NCBI GenBank assembly: GCA_018711755.1
Contig: DVHY01000137.1
Coordinates: 1-34,633, forward strand
Direction of reading: 5' to 3'
DNA from: Candidatus Limivicinus faecipullorum
GTDB taxonomy: Bacteria > Bacillota > Clostridia > Oscillospirales > Oscillospiraceae
Length of the DNA: 34,633 bases
This document shows, piece by piece, positions 1 to 6,951 of this stretch. A model generated the notes under the pieces. The model was not told the DNA's origin. It did not search any database and saw only the letters and a list, made by a program, of their open reading frames with translations. A program made the translations under genes and the position numbers. How positions within the stretch are numbered: position 1 is the first letter of the stretch; every line of letters begins with the position of its first letter.

Positions 1-2
1 GC

Positions 3-50
3 CCTGCTCGGGTCCCCCAGCCTCCTCAGCCGCAGGGAAAAAGGGGCTAA
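3..50 (+). CDS. Possible 3' end of an upstream gene (partial)
   Basis: Reading frame 3 is open from the window edge to a TAA at 48-50 and would end in a proline-rich tail (PARVPQPPQPQGKRG). The next gene's ribosome binding site follows 20 bases later, which fits a tandem arrangement. Only about 15 codons are visible, so neither coding status nor identity can be established. Confidence 0.3.
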   Translation, partial: PARVPQPPQPQGKRG

Positions 51-82
51 ATTATCATTGCGGCAGATTGGAGAATGCCTCT

Positions 83-1141
83 ATGCACGACCTGTCCACC
101 GATATCCTGTCCCTCTCCGGGGAGGCTGCCCTGCTTATTCGCCGCAATCTGGTGTATTTTGCCAACTCCGCCGCCTGCCGTATTCTGGGCCAGGACTGCC
201 TTGGAAAGTCCCTGAGATCCCTGCTGGGTCCCGGCGTGGCCGAGAGCCAGGCCTCCTCTTTTATCGTGGAAATCAGCATAGGCGGCAGCCAATATGCCGT
301 CCGGGTCAACCGTTTCGAGGACAGCCAGCTGGTCTTCCTGCGCCAGTGCAGCAATTCTCCCCTGCTGCTCAACGACGCCCTCATCTTCTCCATGAGAAGC
401 AGCCTGATGAATTTCAGCCTTTCGGCGGATATGCTCCGCACCCGGGCCGAAGATAAGGAGGATGCGGAGCTGCTTTGCGCCCTGCGCTCCATCACCCACA
501 GCTATTACCGCATGATGCGGGTGCTCACCAACGCCTCCGCAGTGCTCTCCATCACCCAGGGCAGCCTCATCTTCTCCCCGGAGGAACTGGACGTGGCCCG
601 TCTGGTCTCCGGCCTGGTGGAGACGGCCGCCATGCTCTCCCCCCAGGTGGAGCTGAAGCTCGTATGCGAGCAGGTGCAGCCCATCGTGGCCGACAGGCAG
701 TTGGTGGAGCTGATAATCCTGAACCTGATATCCAACTGCCTGGTCCACGCCGTCGGCTGCACCCGGATCGCTCTCAGCCTCATGGGCACCAGGGACAGTC
801 TCATTATCTCCGTGGACGACGACGGCTGCGGCATAGCCCCGGAGCAGCTGGGCAGCGTCTTCGACCGCTACTGCCACGGCTTCGACATGGGCAGCATGCT
901 CTCCGGCGCCGGGCTGGGCCTCACCGTGGTCCGTTCCGCCGCCTGCCTCCACGGCGGCACGCTGCTGCTGGAGAGCCGCCAGGGGAAGGGCACTACGGTG
1001 CGGGTCTCCCTGAGCCGCCATATCAGCAGCTCTGTCCTGAAAAGCCCCGGAGAAGACCTGGAGCCCGGCATAAAGACCGTGCTCACCGGCCTGGCCGACT
1101 GCCTCCCCGACGAATGCTACACCGAAAAATATATGGACTGA
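83..1141 (+). CDS. Histidine-kinase-like sensor protein lacking the canonical phospho-acceptor His
   Basis: A cytoplasmic protein of 352 residues with no membrane segment. Residues 1-85 look like a PAS-type sensor fold. Residues 95-160 resemble the two-helix dimerisation domain, and residues 190-310 form an HATPase_c domain: N box NLISNCLVHA, G1 box DDDGCGI, F box VFDRYCHG, G2 box GAGLGLTVVRS. Where the phospho-acceptor motif (S-H-E-L-R-x-P-L) should be, the protein reads FSMRSSLMNFSL, so the His is absent; the only His in the domain sits in the second helix (SITHSYY). ATP binding therefore looks intact but ordinary autophosphorylation does not. I chose ATG 83 because GGAGA lies 8 bases upstream; the frame is open further left but has no ATG, only a TTG at 68. 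No response regulator is visible in the window. It could be a pseudo-kinase partner, an ATPase, or a kinase using another residue. Confidence 0.8.
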   Translation: MHDLSTDILSLSGEAALLIRRNLVYFANSAACRILGQDCLGKSLRSLLGPGVAESQASSFIVEISIGGSQYAVRVNRFEDSQLVFLRQCSNSPLLLNDALIFSMRSSLMNFSLSADMLRTRAEDKEDAELLCALRSITHSYYRMMRVLTNASAVLSITQGSLIFSPEELDVARLVSGLVETAAMLSPQVELKLVCEQVQPIVADRQLVELIILNLISNCLVHAVGCTRIALSLMGTRDSLIISVDDDGCGIAPEQLGSVFDRYCHGFDMGSMLSGAGLGLTVVRSAACLHGGTLLLESRQGKGTTVRVSLSRHISSSVLKSPGEDLEPGIKTVLTGLADCLPDECYTEKYMD

Positions 1142-1165
1142 GCTCCTGTTTTATATTGAACGTCT

Positions 1166-1199
1166 AAAAGGCTCTGCGTTTTTCCGCAGAGCCTTTTTT
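1166..1199. terminator. Bidirectional intrinsic terminator
   Basis: A 9-bp stem GGCTCTGCG/CGCAGAGCC (1170-1178 with 1185-1193) has a 6-base loop, is followed by six T and is preceded by four A. It lies between convergent genes and can end transcription from both the kinase-like gene and the ABC operon. Confidence 0.9.
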
Positions 1200-1212
1200 A
1201 ACATCAGCCCCC

Positions 1213-2043
1213 TCAGGGCAGGTTCAGCCGGTACTTCAGCAGCAGCCGGGTGGGGATATAGAGTACCGCAAAGAACACCAGGGCGTACAGGAAAGCTCCC
1301 AGCAGTACCAGGTGTACCGCCGCCGGACCGCTGATATTCTGGGCGCTGTTGGCCATGAAGTCCAGCAGTCCCGCATTGCCGGTGAAGACCAGAAGCAGGG
1401 GCTGGAGTATGGACAGGGCCACGTTTATCGCAAAGAAGAACACTACGGACAGCAGCAGCTTGTGGTTGGAAAAGCTGTAGCCTATAGCCATGGCGCTGTA
1501 AAACTGCATGCAGGTAAAGCAGCAGGCGGCAAAGACGAGCGCCAGCAGTTCCAGGATGTAGGCTATGATATGCAGCAGGCCGAAGTCCAGGAGCTTAGCC
1601 CAGACCTCACCCATGACATAGCTGATTTCGGACCAGTCCACATCCATCAGGTCCAGGTTGCACAGGAACATCAGGACAAAAGCCAGCATACACACCAGCC
1701 AGGTCGCTACGAACCACACGGAGGAGACTATGAGCTTTGCAAAAATGTGTTCATCCACGCTCACCGGCAGGGTGAACATGAGATAGCCCTCGTCCCCCAG
1801 GAGGTTTTTCCTGAAGCGCTCTATGCACACCACCAGGGCCATGATGCACACTGCTATAAGCCCCGCCGCAAAGAGGAACATCACTATGCCGAAGAGCACC
1901 GTGAACCAGCCGTAATCCTGAAGATTTTCCATGCCCCTTATGGACAGGCCCGCCAGCACCGACAGTCCCAGGCATACCAATATAAAGGGGACCATGGTGC
2001 GCCCGCTGCCCTTGAACTCATGCTTTATAAGTTTGCCTAGCAT
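1213..2043 (-). CDS. ABC-2 type transporter permease
   Basis: A 276-residue integral membrane protein with about six hydrophobic segments: residues around 17-36, 45-75, 105-130, 150-175, 190-210 and 240-265. It opens with MLGKLIKHEFK, a charged N-terminus typical of ABC-2 permeases that export lipids or peptides or sense cell-wall antibiotics. Its start overlaps the stop of the ATPase gene by 7 bases, and GGGAGG lies 7 bases upstream of the ATG, so the two are translationally coupled and should form one transporter. The substrate cannot be read from the sequence. By analogy with YtrA-regulated systems, a role in envelope-stress or antibiotic response is plausible but inferred. Confidence 0.85.
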   Translation of the reverse strand: MLGKLIKHEFKGSGRTMVPFILVCLGLSVLAGLSIRGMENLQDYGWFTVLFGIVMFLFAAGLIAVCIMALVVCIERFRKNLLGDEGYLMFTLPVSVDEHIFAKLIVSSVWFVATWLVCMLAFVLMFLCNLDLMDVDWSEISYVMGEVWAKLLDFGLLHIIAYILELLALVFAACCFTCMQFYSAMAIGYSFSNHKLLLSVVFFFAINVALSILQPLLLVFTGNAGLLDFMANSAQNISGPAAVHLVLLGAFLYALVFFAVLYIPTRLLLKYRLNLP

Positions 2044-2735
2044 TTGAATACCTCCCTGAAATACTCATCCACGCTCTTGCCATACTGCTGGCGTATATCG
2101 TCCACCGATGCCTGGAGAGCTATCTGGCCCTGGTTTATGAACAGCACCTCGTCCAGGACCTTCTCCACGTCGCTTATAAGGTGGGTGGAGATGAGCACCA
2201 CCGCCTCCGGGTCATAGTTTCTGATTATCGTGTCCAGGATGTAGTCCCGTGTGGCCGGGTCCACACCGCCGATGGGCTCATCCAGCAGGTACAGCTTAGC
2301 CTTGCGGCTCATGACCATGATGAGCTGGACCTTCTCCTTGGTGCCCTTGGACATCTGTCTCAGCTTCTTTTTCCTGTCCAGGCCCAGGCGGTCCAGCATG
2401 GTCTCCGCCCGCTGCCGGTCAAAATCGGCATAGAAGTCCTGGAAGAAATCCATCAGCTGCTCCACATTCATCCACATGGGCATGCAGGTCTTGTCGGGCA
2501 GGTAGCTCACCAGAGCCTTGCTCTCCGGCCCCGGCTCCTCCCCGCATATCAGCACCTCCCCATGGCTGGGGCTCAGCAGGCCGTTGGCCAGTTTTATAAG
2601 GGTGGTCTTGCCGCTGCCGTTGGGGCCCAGCAGTCCCACTACCCGGCCGGGAGCTATGCTTATGTTCACATTCCTCAGCGCCTGGGTAGAGCCGAAGCTC
2701 TTGCCTAGGTCCCTGCACTCAAAGGTGGCCGTCAT
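2037..2735 (-). CDS. ABC transporter ATP-binding protein (YtrB/YxlF-like)
   Basis: A 232-residue nucleotide-binding subunit. Walker A is GPNGSGKTT (residues 37-45), Walker B is LYLLDEP, the D-loop follows as GGVDPATRD and the switch His is in LISTHLI. The signature motif is MSKGTKEK rather than LSGGQ, a variation common in the export-type YtrB/CcmA-like families, so it is not evidence of inactivation. The ATG at 2735 overlaps the TGA of the upstream GntR gene (ATGA). It should energise the permease encoded immediately downstream, and transcription should follow the GntR-controlled promoter near 3140. Confidence 0.93.
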   Translation of the reverse strand: MTATFECRDLGKSFGSTQALRNVNISIAPGRVVGLLGPNGSGKTTLIKLANGLLSPSHGEVLICGEEPGPESKALVSYLPDKTCMPMWMNVEQLMDFFQDFYADFDRQRAETMLDRLGLDRKKKLRQMSKGTKEKVQLIMVMSRKAKLYLLDEPIGGVDPATRDYILDTIIRNYDPEAVVLISTHLISDVEKVLDEVLFINQGQIALQASVDDIRQQYGKSVDEYFREVFKC

Positions 2736-3103
2736 TGTTTATCCTCCTCTTTTCCCTCTTTTATCAGGTTTATTATCTCCTGAGGCGTATAGCCCAGTTT
2801 CTCCATGTTCTCCATAAACCCCAAAATGTACTGCCGGGCCATGGCCTTTTTTGCCTCCATTATTACCTCCATGTCCTCCGTCACAAAACGTCCGCTGCTG
2901 CGCTGGGAAAATACCAGGCCCTCCCGCTCCAGCTCCTGGAACGCCCGCTGCATTGTGTTGGGGTTCACCTTGGCCTCCGCCGCCAGGTCCCTCACCGTGC
3001 TCAGCTTCTCCCCGGGCGGCAGCTGCCCCGACACTATGCTCAGCTTTATCTTATCCACCAGCTGACTGTATATGGGCATGTCGTTGTTGAACGTCCAGTC
3101 CAT
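2732..3103 (-). CDS. GntR-family transcriptional regulator, YtrA type
   Basis: A 123-residue protein with an N-terminal winged helix (residues about 10-78, including PIYSQLVDKIKLSIVSGQLP and VNPNTMQRAFQELEREGLV) and only a short helical tail for dimerisation. This is the compact YtrA architecture without a ligand-binding FadR or UTRA domain. The start has a near-perfect AAGGAGG seven bases upstream. It is the first gene of a three-gene operon with an ABC ATPase and permease, and a large palindrome covers its own promoter, so autorepression of the transporter operon is the straightforward model. The signal it senses is not visible from sequence. Confidence 0.92.
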   Translation of the reverse strand: MDWTFNNDMPIYSQLVDKIKLSIVSGQLPPGEKLSTVRDLAAEAKVNPNTMQRAFQELEREGLVFSQRSSGRFVTEDMEVIMEAKKAMARQYILGFMENMEKLGYTPQEIINLIKEGKEEDKQ

Positions 3104-3116
3104 GTCATCCCTCCTT

Positions 3117-3152
3117 TGTGTTATTGTATTAAGCGATTAGTACAATAACACA
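3117..3152 (-). promoter_or_regulatory. Palindromic operator for the GntR/YtrA-type repressor
   Basis: Two perfect 12-bp arms, TGTGTTATTGTA (3117-3128) and TACAATAACACA (3141-3152), are separated by 12 bases that are themselves mostly palindromic. Over 36 bp only two symmetric base pairs fail to match. It covers the -10 box and start site of the regulator operon, so a bound dimer would block initiation. Confidence 0.85.
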
Positions 3153-3170
3153 GCTCTGCCCGTTTGTCAA
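3142..3170 (-). promoter_or_regulatory. Promoter of the GntR-ABC operon
   Basis: On the minus strand TTGACA (3170-3165), a 17-base spacer and TATTGT (3147-3142) form a good sigma-A type promoter. The -10 box lies inside the right arm of the operator. The expected start near 3135 gives a leader of about 30 nt before the ribosome binding site. Confidence 0.8.
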
Positions 3171-3264
3171 TAGAGCGGCGAAATTTTTTTGAAAAAAGTT
3201 TGCGGGCAGTCGCGTCGGTCCCATGTATCCTCCAAGACAGCTTTTCCCCTCTGCATCTGGGGGC

Positions 3265-3293
3265 TTGACTTCGCTGTTGGCATCGTTCACAAT
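3265..3293 (+). promoter_or_regulatory. Candidate promoter of the XRE regulator gene
   Basis: TTGACT (3265-3270), 17 bases, then CACAAT (3288-3293). The -35 is strong and the -10 matches 4 of 6. It diverges from the GntR operon promoter about 95 bp away. Confidence 0.45.
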
Positions 3294-3331
3294 ATATGCA
3301 AGGTATGAAAAAGCATACAGGAGGTGGAAAC

Positions 3332-3586
3332 ATGCCAAAGCCCATATCCAAGGGCGGGGAGAAAAATCTTATCACCCGGCGGCTTATTCAGCTGCGCAGG
3401 CTCAGGGGCCTGTCCCAGCGGCAGCTGGCCGCCCGCCTTCAGCTGGAGGGCTATGACATGGACAAGAATGTGATAACCCGGATAGAGACCGGGAATCGCT
3501 ATGTGACGGATATCTAGCTGGCGGCTCTGTGTAAAGTGCTGGATGTCTCCTGCGGCTATCTGCTGTACGGGGACGAGGAAGTATAA
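3332..3586 (+). pseudogene. XRE-family helix-turn-helix regulator interrupted by an amber codon
   Basis: The frame starts at ATG 3332 with AGGAGGTGG six bases upstream. It encodes a typical Cro/CI helix-turn-helix (LIQLRRLRGLSQRQLAARLQ, then VITRIETGNRYVTDI). Codon 62, at 3515-3517, is TAG. Beyond it the same frame continues with the expected family tail (LAALCKVLDVSCGYLLYGDE) to a TAA at 3584-3586, immediately before a terminator. The family normally has Glu at this position (Y-V-T-D-I-E-L), so a single GAG to TAG change explains the break. The truncated 61-residue product would lack the last helix of the five-helix fold. TAG is a genuine stop nearby (the ABC ATPase ends in TAG), which argues against recoding. 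A sequencing error is the main alternative. Confidence 0.8.
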
Positions 3587-3614
3587 AGGCCGGCTGTGTT
3601 TACAGCCGGCCTTT
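3585..3614. terminator. Bidirectional intrinsic terminator
   Basis: A 13-bp stem, AAAGGCCGGCTGT paired with ACAGCCGGCCTTT, with a 4-base loop at 3598-3601. It lies between the XRE pseudogene and the convergent iscU gene and directly follows the ancestral XRE stop. The T-run is short (3 T on the plus strand). Confidence 0.75.
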
Positions 3615-3634
3615 GGTATGGTTATGAACTTTTC

Positions 3635-4063
3635 TCAGTCAGAGCAGTGCTCGCAGCTCTGCACCTTGAACTTCTCCGGGTCGTAGGCTATGCCGTGCTT
3701 GTCGTAGTAGTCCTTCACCGCCGCCTGTACGGCCTCCTCGGCCAGCACGGAGCAGTGTATCTTCTGGGGGGGCAGACCGTCCAGGGCCTCTACCACAGCC
3801 TGGTTTGAAAGCTGCAAAGCCTCCTCCACAGGCTTGCCCTTGATGAGCTCGGTGGCCATGGAGCTGGTGGCTATGGCGCTGCCGCAGCCGAAGGTGTTGA
3901 ACTTGCAGTCGGTGATGATGCCGTCTTTCACCTTTATATACATACGCATTATATCGCCGCACTTGGCGTTGCCCACTTCGCCTATGCCGTCGGCGTCATC
4001 CATCTTGCCCACGTTCCGGGGATTCTGGAAATGGTCCATGACCTTGTCGCTGTAAAGTGCCAT
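3635..4063 (-). CDS. iscU: Iron-sulfur cluster scaffold protein IscU/NifU-N
   Basis: A 142-residue scaffold on which Fe-S clusters are assembled before transfer to apo-proteins. The three ligand cysteines are in place: C35 in NAKCGD (with the conserved Asp37 that aids cluster release), C60 in TFGCGSA and C104 in LPPQKIHCS. The LPPQK stretch corresponds to the LPPVK chaperone-binding motif of proteobacterial IscU, although no HscA/HscB genes are present here. The C-terminus ends in CEHCSD, adding two cysteines. It follows iscS by 34 bases and is the last gene of an iscR-iscS-iscU operon, the compact arrangement common in Clostridia. The zinc-bound/SufU type is less likely because the insert typical of SufU is absent. 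Confidence 0.95.
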   Translation of the reverse strand: MALYSDKVMDHFQNPRNVGKMDDADGIGEVGNAKCGDIMRMYIKVKDGIITDCKFNTFGCGSAIATSSMATELIKGKPVEEALQLSNQAVVEALDGLPPQKIHCSVLAEEAVQAAVKDYYDKHGIAYDPEKFKVQSCEHCSD

Positions 4064-4097
4064 TATATTTTCCTCCTGTATATCTGGTGTTGTCTAT

Positions 4098-5288
4098 TTA
4101 TATGAGATGGGGCCTCTGGCCCTTCTCCAGCTCGTCCCACACCGGGGACATGTTCCGCAGGTACTCCACCACCTGGGGCACCACCTTGCAGATGTGGTCT
4201 ATCTCCTCCATGGTGTTGTACTCGCCGATGGACAGGCGCAGGGAGCCGTGGGCCACCTCGTGGGGCAGGCCCAGGGCCAGCAGCACGTGGCTGGGGTCCA
4301 GGGAGCCGGAGGTGCAGGCGCTGCCGGAGGAGGCGCAGATGCCCTTGGCGTCCAGCATCAGCAGCAGGCTCTCCCCTTCTATGCCCTCAAAGCACATGTT
4401 CACGGTGCCGGGCACATGGTGCTCCAGGCTGCCGTTTATCTTGCTGTGGGGTATTTTGGACAGCTCCGCAAAGAGCTTGTCCCTCATGGCTATCATCTTT
4501 TTGCTGTCGGCTTCCATATTGTCCACCGACTCCTTGAGAGCCGCCGCCATGGCCACGATGCCCGCCACGTTCTCGGTGCCGGCCCGCTTGCCCCGCTCCT
4601 GGGCGCCGCCCTCTATCAGATTGAAGAGGGGGATGTTCTTGCGCACGTACAGGGCGCCCACGCCCTTGGGGGCATGGAACTTGTGGCCGGAGATGGACAG
4701 CATGTCTATATTCATTTTCTCCACATCTATGGGCATGTGGCCTGCGGCCTGGACGGCGTCGCAGTGGAAGGGGATGCCCTTCTCCCGGCAGAGGGCGCCT
4801 ATCTCCTCCACGGGCTGGACGGTGCCTATCTCGTTGTTTGCAAACATGATGGTCACCAGGCAGGTGTCCTCCCGGATGGCGGCCTTCAGGTCCTCGATGC
4901 GCACCACGCCGTCCTCATGGACGTCCAGCAGCGTCACATCAAAGCCCTCTTTCTCCAGGCGCTTGAGAGTGTGGAGCACGGCGTGGTGCTCGAACTTGGT
5001 GGATATCAGGTGCTTTTTGCCCTTGCGCGCCCCCACCCGGGCAGCAGACATGATGGCCTGATTGTCCGCCTCGCTGCCGCCGGAGGTAAAGTATATCTCC
5101 TTGGGGCTGGCGGCGCCCAGGCACTCCGCCACGGTGGCTCTGGCCTGGGCCAGGGCCTCGGCGGCTCTCTGGGCAAAGCCGTACAGGCTGGAGGGATTTC
5201 CGTAATCCTCGGTGAGGAAAGGCATCATGGCGTTCAGCGCAGTCTTGCTGACGCTGGTGGTGGCTGCGTTATCAGCATACACGAACAT
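4098..5288 (-). CDS. iscS: Cysteine desulfurase IscS/NifS
   Basis: A 396-residue PLP enzyme that takes sulfur from L-cysteine as a protein persulfide and passes it to IscU. The PLP lysine is K203 in SISGHKFHAPKG, an aspartate lies in the cofactor strand (HCDAVQAAGH), and the catalytic cysteine is C325 in SSGSACTSG. The short ACTSG loop is that of group I enzymes (IscS/NifS). The frame is open upstream to an ATG at 5324, but ATG 5288 is preferred because GGAG stands eight bases before it and the protein then begins MFVYADNAATT, the usual family start. It lies 63 bases downstream of the Rrf2 regulator and 34 upstream of iscU. Confidence 0.96.
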   Translation of the reverse strand: MFVYADNAATTSVSKTALNAMMPFLTEDYGNPSSLYGFAQRAAEALAQARATVAECLGAASPKEIYFTSGGSEADNQAIMSAARVGARKGKKHLISTKFEHHAVLHTLKRLEKEGFDVTLLDVHEDGVVRIEDLKAAIREDTCLVTIMFANNEIGTVQPVEEIGALCREKGIPFHCDAVQAAGHMPIDVEKMNIDMLSISGHKFHAPKGVGALYVRKNIPLFNLIEGGAQERGKRAGTENVAGIVAMAAALKESVDNMEADSKKMIAMRDKLFAELSKIPHSKINGSLEHHVPGTVNMCFEGIEGESLLLMLDAKGICASSGSACTSGSLDPSHVLLALGLPHEVAHGSLRLSIGEYNTMEEIDHICKVVPQVVEYLRNMSPVWDELEKGQRPHLI

Positions 5289-5351
5289 ATTTATATCTCC
5301 ATTTCCTTTATTATTTCCTATCATTCTACTGGGAATTATACCACAGCCCTA

Positions 5352-5783
5352 TTATTTGTCAATGGGCTTTTTCCACTTTTCCCCGCTGAGCAGGTCTTTC
5401 AGGGTGACTGTATCCAGGTAGCTGTTGGTGATGTCGTCCAGTTCCTTCCACATAGGGGCCGTCATGCACACCCCGGCCAGCTCGCAGCAGACTCCCCCGG
5501 ACTTGATGCAGGACACCGGGGCCAGATTGTCCTCTATGCAGCGGAGTATCTCCCCCACGGTGTAATCCTCCGGCGGCCGGTTGAGCTTATAGCCCCCCTC
5601 TTTGCCCCGGGTGCTGCTGAGCAGCTCCGCCTTTTTCAGCTGCCCCACTATCATCTCCAGATATTTCATGGAGTAGCCCTGGCGGTCGGCCACGGTCTTC
5701 AGGGAGATATAGCCCTCCTCCCGGTGCTGGGCCAGGTCCAGCATCACCTGCAAGGCGTAACGCCCCTTGCTGGTTATATTCAA
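5352..5783 (-). CDS. iscR: Rrf2-family transcriptional regulator, IscR-like
   Basis: A 143-residue Rrf2 regulator. The winged helix occupies residues 1-65 (MNITSKGRYALQVMLDLA, and YLEMIVGQLKKAELL with the wing TRGKEGGYKL). It carries the cysteine cluster expected of a Fe-S-sensing member: C92, C99/C100 and C106, close in spacing to the C92/C98/C104 ligands of E. coli IscR. As the first gene of the iscR-iscS-iscU operon it most likely represses that operon when it holds a cluster. The related cysteine-metabolism regulator CymR lacks these cysteines, so CymR is the less likely identity. Confidence 0.9.
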   Translation of the reverse strand: MNITSKGRYALQVMLDLAQHREEGYISLKTVADRQGYSMKYLEMIVGQLKKAELLSSTRGKEGGYKLNRPPEDYTVGEILRCIEDNLAPVSCIKSGGVCCELAGVCMTAPMWKELDDITNSYLDTVTLKDLLSGEKWKKPIDK

Positions 5784-5806
5784 AGGCTCGCCTCCTTCTT
5801 TGGTAT

Positions 5807-5848
5807 TTCCTACTGTTTTAATATACCATAAGTTTTATAGGAATTAAA
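5807..5848 (-). promoter_or_regulatory. Promoter and candidate Rrf2 operator of the isc operon
   Basis: On the minus strand TTTAAT (5848-5843), 17 bases and TATATT (5825-5820) form a plausible promoter. An inverted repeat TTCCTA (5807-5812) / TAGGAA (5838-5843) flanks it, and the spacer holds CCTATAAAACTTATGG, which resembles the AT-rich half-sites bound by Rrf2 proteins. The assignment to IscR is inference from position. Confidence 0.5.
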
Positions 5849-5890
5849 GTCCCTTTCCCCCTTTATTTTTCCCGAAGAGGTCTTTTCGGC

Positions 5891-5905
5891 GTGCAAAAAT
5901 TGCAC
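5891..5905. promoter_or_regulatory. Small perfect inverted repeat upstream of the amino-acid importer
   Basis: GTGCAA-AAA-TTGCAC: two 6-bp arms around three A. Its centre is about 55 bp upstream of the -10 box of the importer promoter, a position usual for an activator site. No regulator gene for it is identifiable here. Confidence 0.35.
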
Positions 5906-5925
5906 ATCAAAAGCAAAATTTCCTC

Positions 5926-5953
5926 TTGCTTTATCTCGCTAATGTGTTATTAT
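5926..5953 (+). promoter_or_regulatory. Candidate promoter of the amino-acid ABC importer
   Basis: TTGCTT (5926-5931), 16 bases, TATTAT (5948-5953). The -10 is good and the -35 weak. The start would fall near 5960, leaving a short leader before GGAGG (5977-5981). Confidence 0.5.
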
Positions 5954-5990
5954 ACTACCGTGATAAAAACCTGTATGGAGGATATGAAAA

Positions 5991-6833
5991 ATGAAAAAAC
6001 TGCTTGCTCTTCTCCTGGCTCTGTCCATGGTATTTGCCCTCTGCGCCTGCGGCGGCTCCGGCGAGCCCGCTGCCGATACTGCCGATGATACCGCCGAGGC
6101 TCCTGCCGATGACGCTGCTGCCGACAGCGACCTGGCCTATGTCCAGGGCAAGGGCAGCCTCATCGTAGGCATCACCGACTTTGCCCCCATGGACTACAAG
6201 GATGCCAACGGCGAATGGATAGGCTTTGACGCAGACATGGCCAAGGCCTTTGCCGAGAGCCTGGGCGTGTCCGTGGAGTTCATCGAGATAGACTGGGACA
6301 ACAAGATACTGGAGCTGGACTCCAAAAGCATCGACGCCGTATGGAACGGCATGACCCTCACCGACGAGGTGCTCAATTCCATGGAGTGCTCCAATCCCTA
6401 CTGCAAGAACGCCCAGGTAGTGGTCGTGAAGTCCGAGGTGGCCGACCAGTACCAGGATACTGAAAGCCTCAGCGGCCTGGCTTTTGCCGTGGAAGCCGGT
6501 TCCGCCGGTGAGTCCGCCGTGAAGGACCTGGGTATTGAGGACTACACCGCCGTGCCCACCCAGGCCGACGCCCTGATGAACGTTGCCGCCGGTACCGCCG
6601 ACGCCTGCGTCATCGACCTGCTCATGGCCGGCGCCATGATAGGCGAGGGCACCAGCTACGACCAGCTCACTTACACCGTCTCCCTCACCGAAGAAAATTA
6701 CGGCGTGGGCTTCCGCAAGGGCAGCGACCTGGCCGCCGCCTTCAATGAGTTCTATGCCGCCGCCTTTGCCGATGGCACTGTGGAAGAGATCGCCACCACC
6801 TACGGCGTGCAGGAATCCATAGTTGCAGAATAA
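5991..6833 (+). CDS. Amino-acid ABC transporter substrate-binding lipoprotein
   Basis: A 280-residue periplasmic-binding-protein-type lipoprotein (SBP_bac_3 family) that captures a polar amino acid outside the membrane. The N-terminus MKKLLALLLALSMVFALCAC is a lipoprotein signal whose lipobox ends at Cys20. An acidic Ala/Asp/Glu-rich linker (residues 22-46) follows. The family core includes KGSLIVGITDFAPMDY, GFDADMAKAFAESLG and GVGFRKGSDLAAAFNE. The start has GGAGG nine bases upstream. A matching permease and ATPase follow in the same orientation. Cystine, glutamine or a similar polar amino acid is the likely ligand, but specificity cannot be read from the motifs. Confidence 0.94.
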   Translation: MKKLLALLLALSMVFALCACGGSGEPAADTADDTAEAPADDAAADSDLAYVQGKGSLIVGITDFAPMDYKDANGEWIGFDADMAKAFAESLGVSVEFIEIDWDNKILELDSKSIDAVWNGMTLTDEVLNSMECSNPYCKNAQVVVVKSEVADQYQDTESLSGLAFAVEAGSAGESAVKDLGIEDYTAVPTQADALMNVAAGTADACVIDLLMAGAMIGEGTSYDQLTYTVSLTEENYGVGFRKGSDLAAAFNEFYAAAFADGTVEEIATTYGVQESIVAE

Positions 6834-6872
6834 GGAAAGTTCCTGTATAATAAAATAGCTTGCTAAATCGTT

Positions 6873-6901
6873 AAGCAGAGGGAGCACCGCTCCCTCTGCT
6901 T
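6873..6901 (+). terminator. Intercistronic hairpin after the binding-protein gene
   Basis: A 13-bp stem, AAGCAGAGGGAGC with its complement, has a 3-base loop (ACC, 6886-6888) and no T-run. In binding-protein operons such hairpins stabilise the upstream message or attenuate the permease genes, which raises the level of the binding protein relative to the membrane parts. Confidence 0.7.
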
Positions 6902-6951
6902 GCGGACTGTCTTGAAACATTTTACCCTATACATACAAAGTGAGGTCAGCC

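Noticed and set aside
2037-2735. Inactive ABC ATPase because the signature is MSKGTKEK instead of LSGGQ
   Set aside because: This variation is usual in the YtrB/YxlF-like export family and the other nucleotide motifs are intact.
3121-3375. Open frame on the minus strand across the GntR-XRE intergenic region
   Set aside because: It runs through the promoter and operator of the GntR operon, has no ribosome binding site and no recognisable domain.
3515-3517. Reading TAG as a sense codon (pyrrolysine or other recoding)
   Set aside because: TAG ends the nearby ABC ATPase gene normally, there is no pyrrolysine machinery in view, and the family has Glu at this position.
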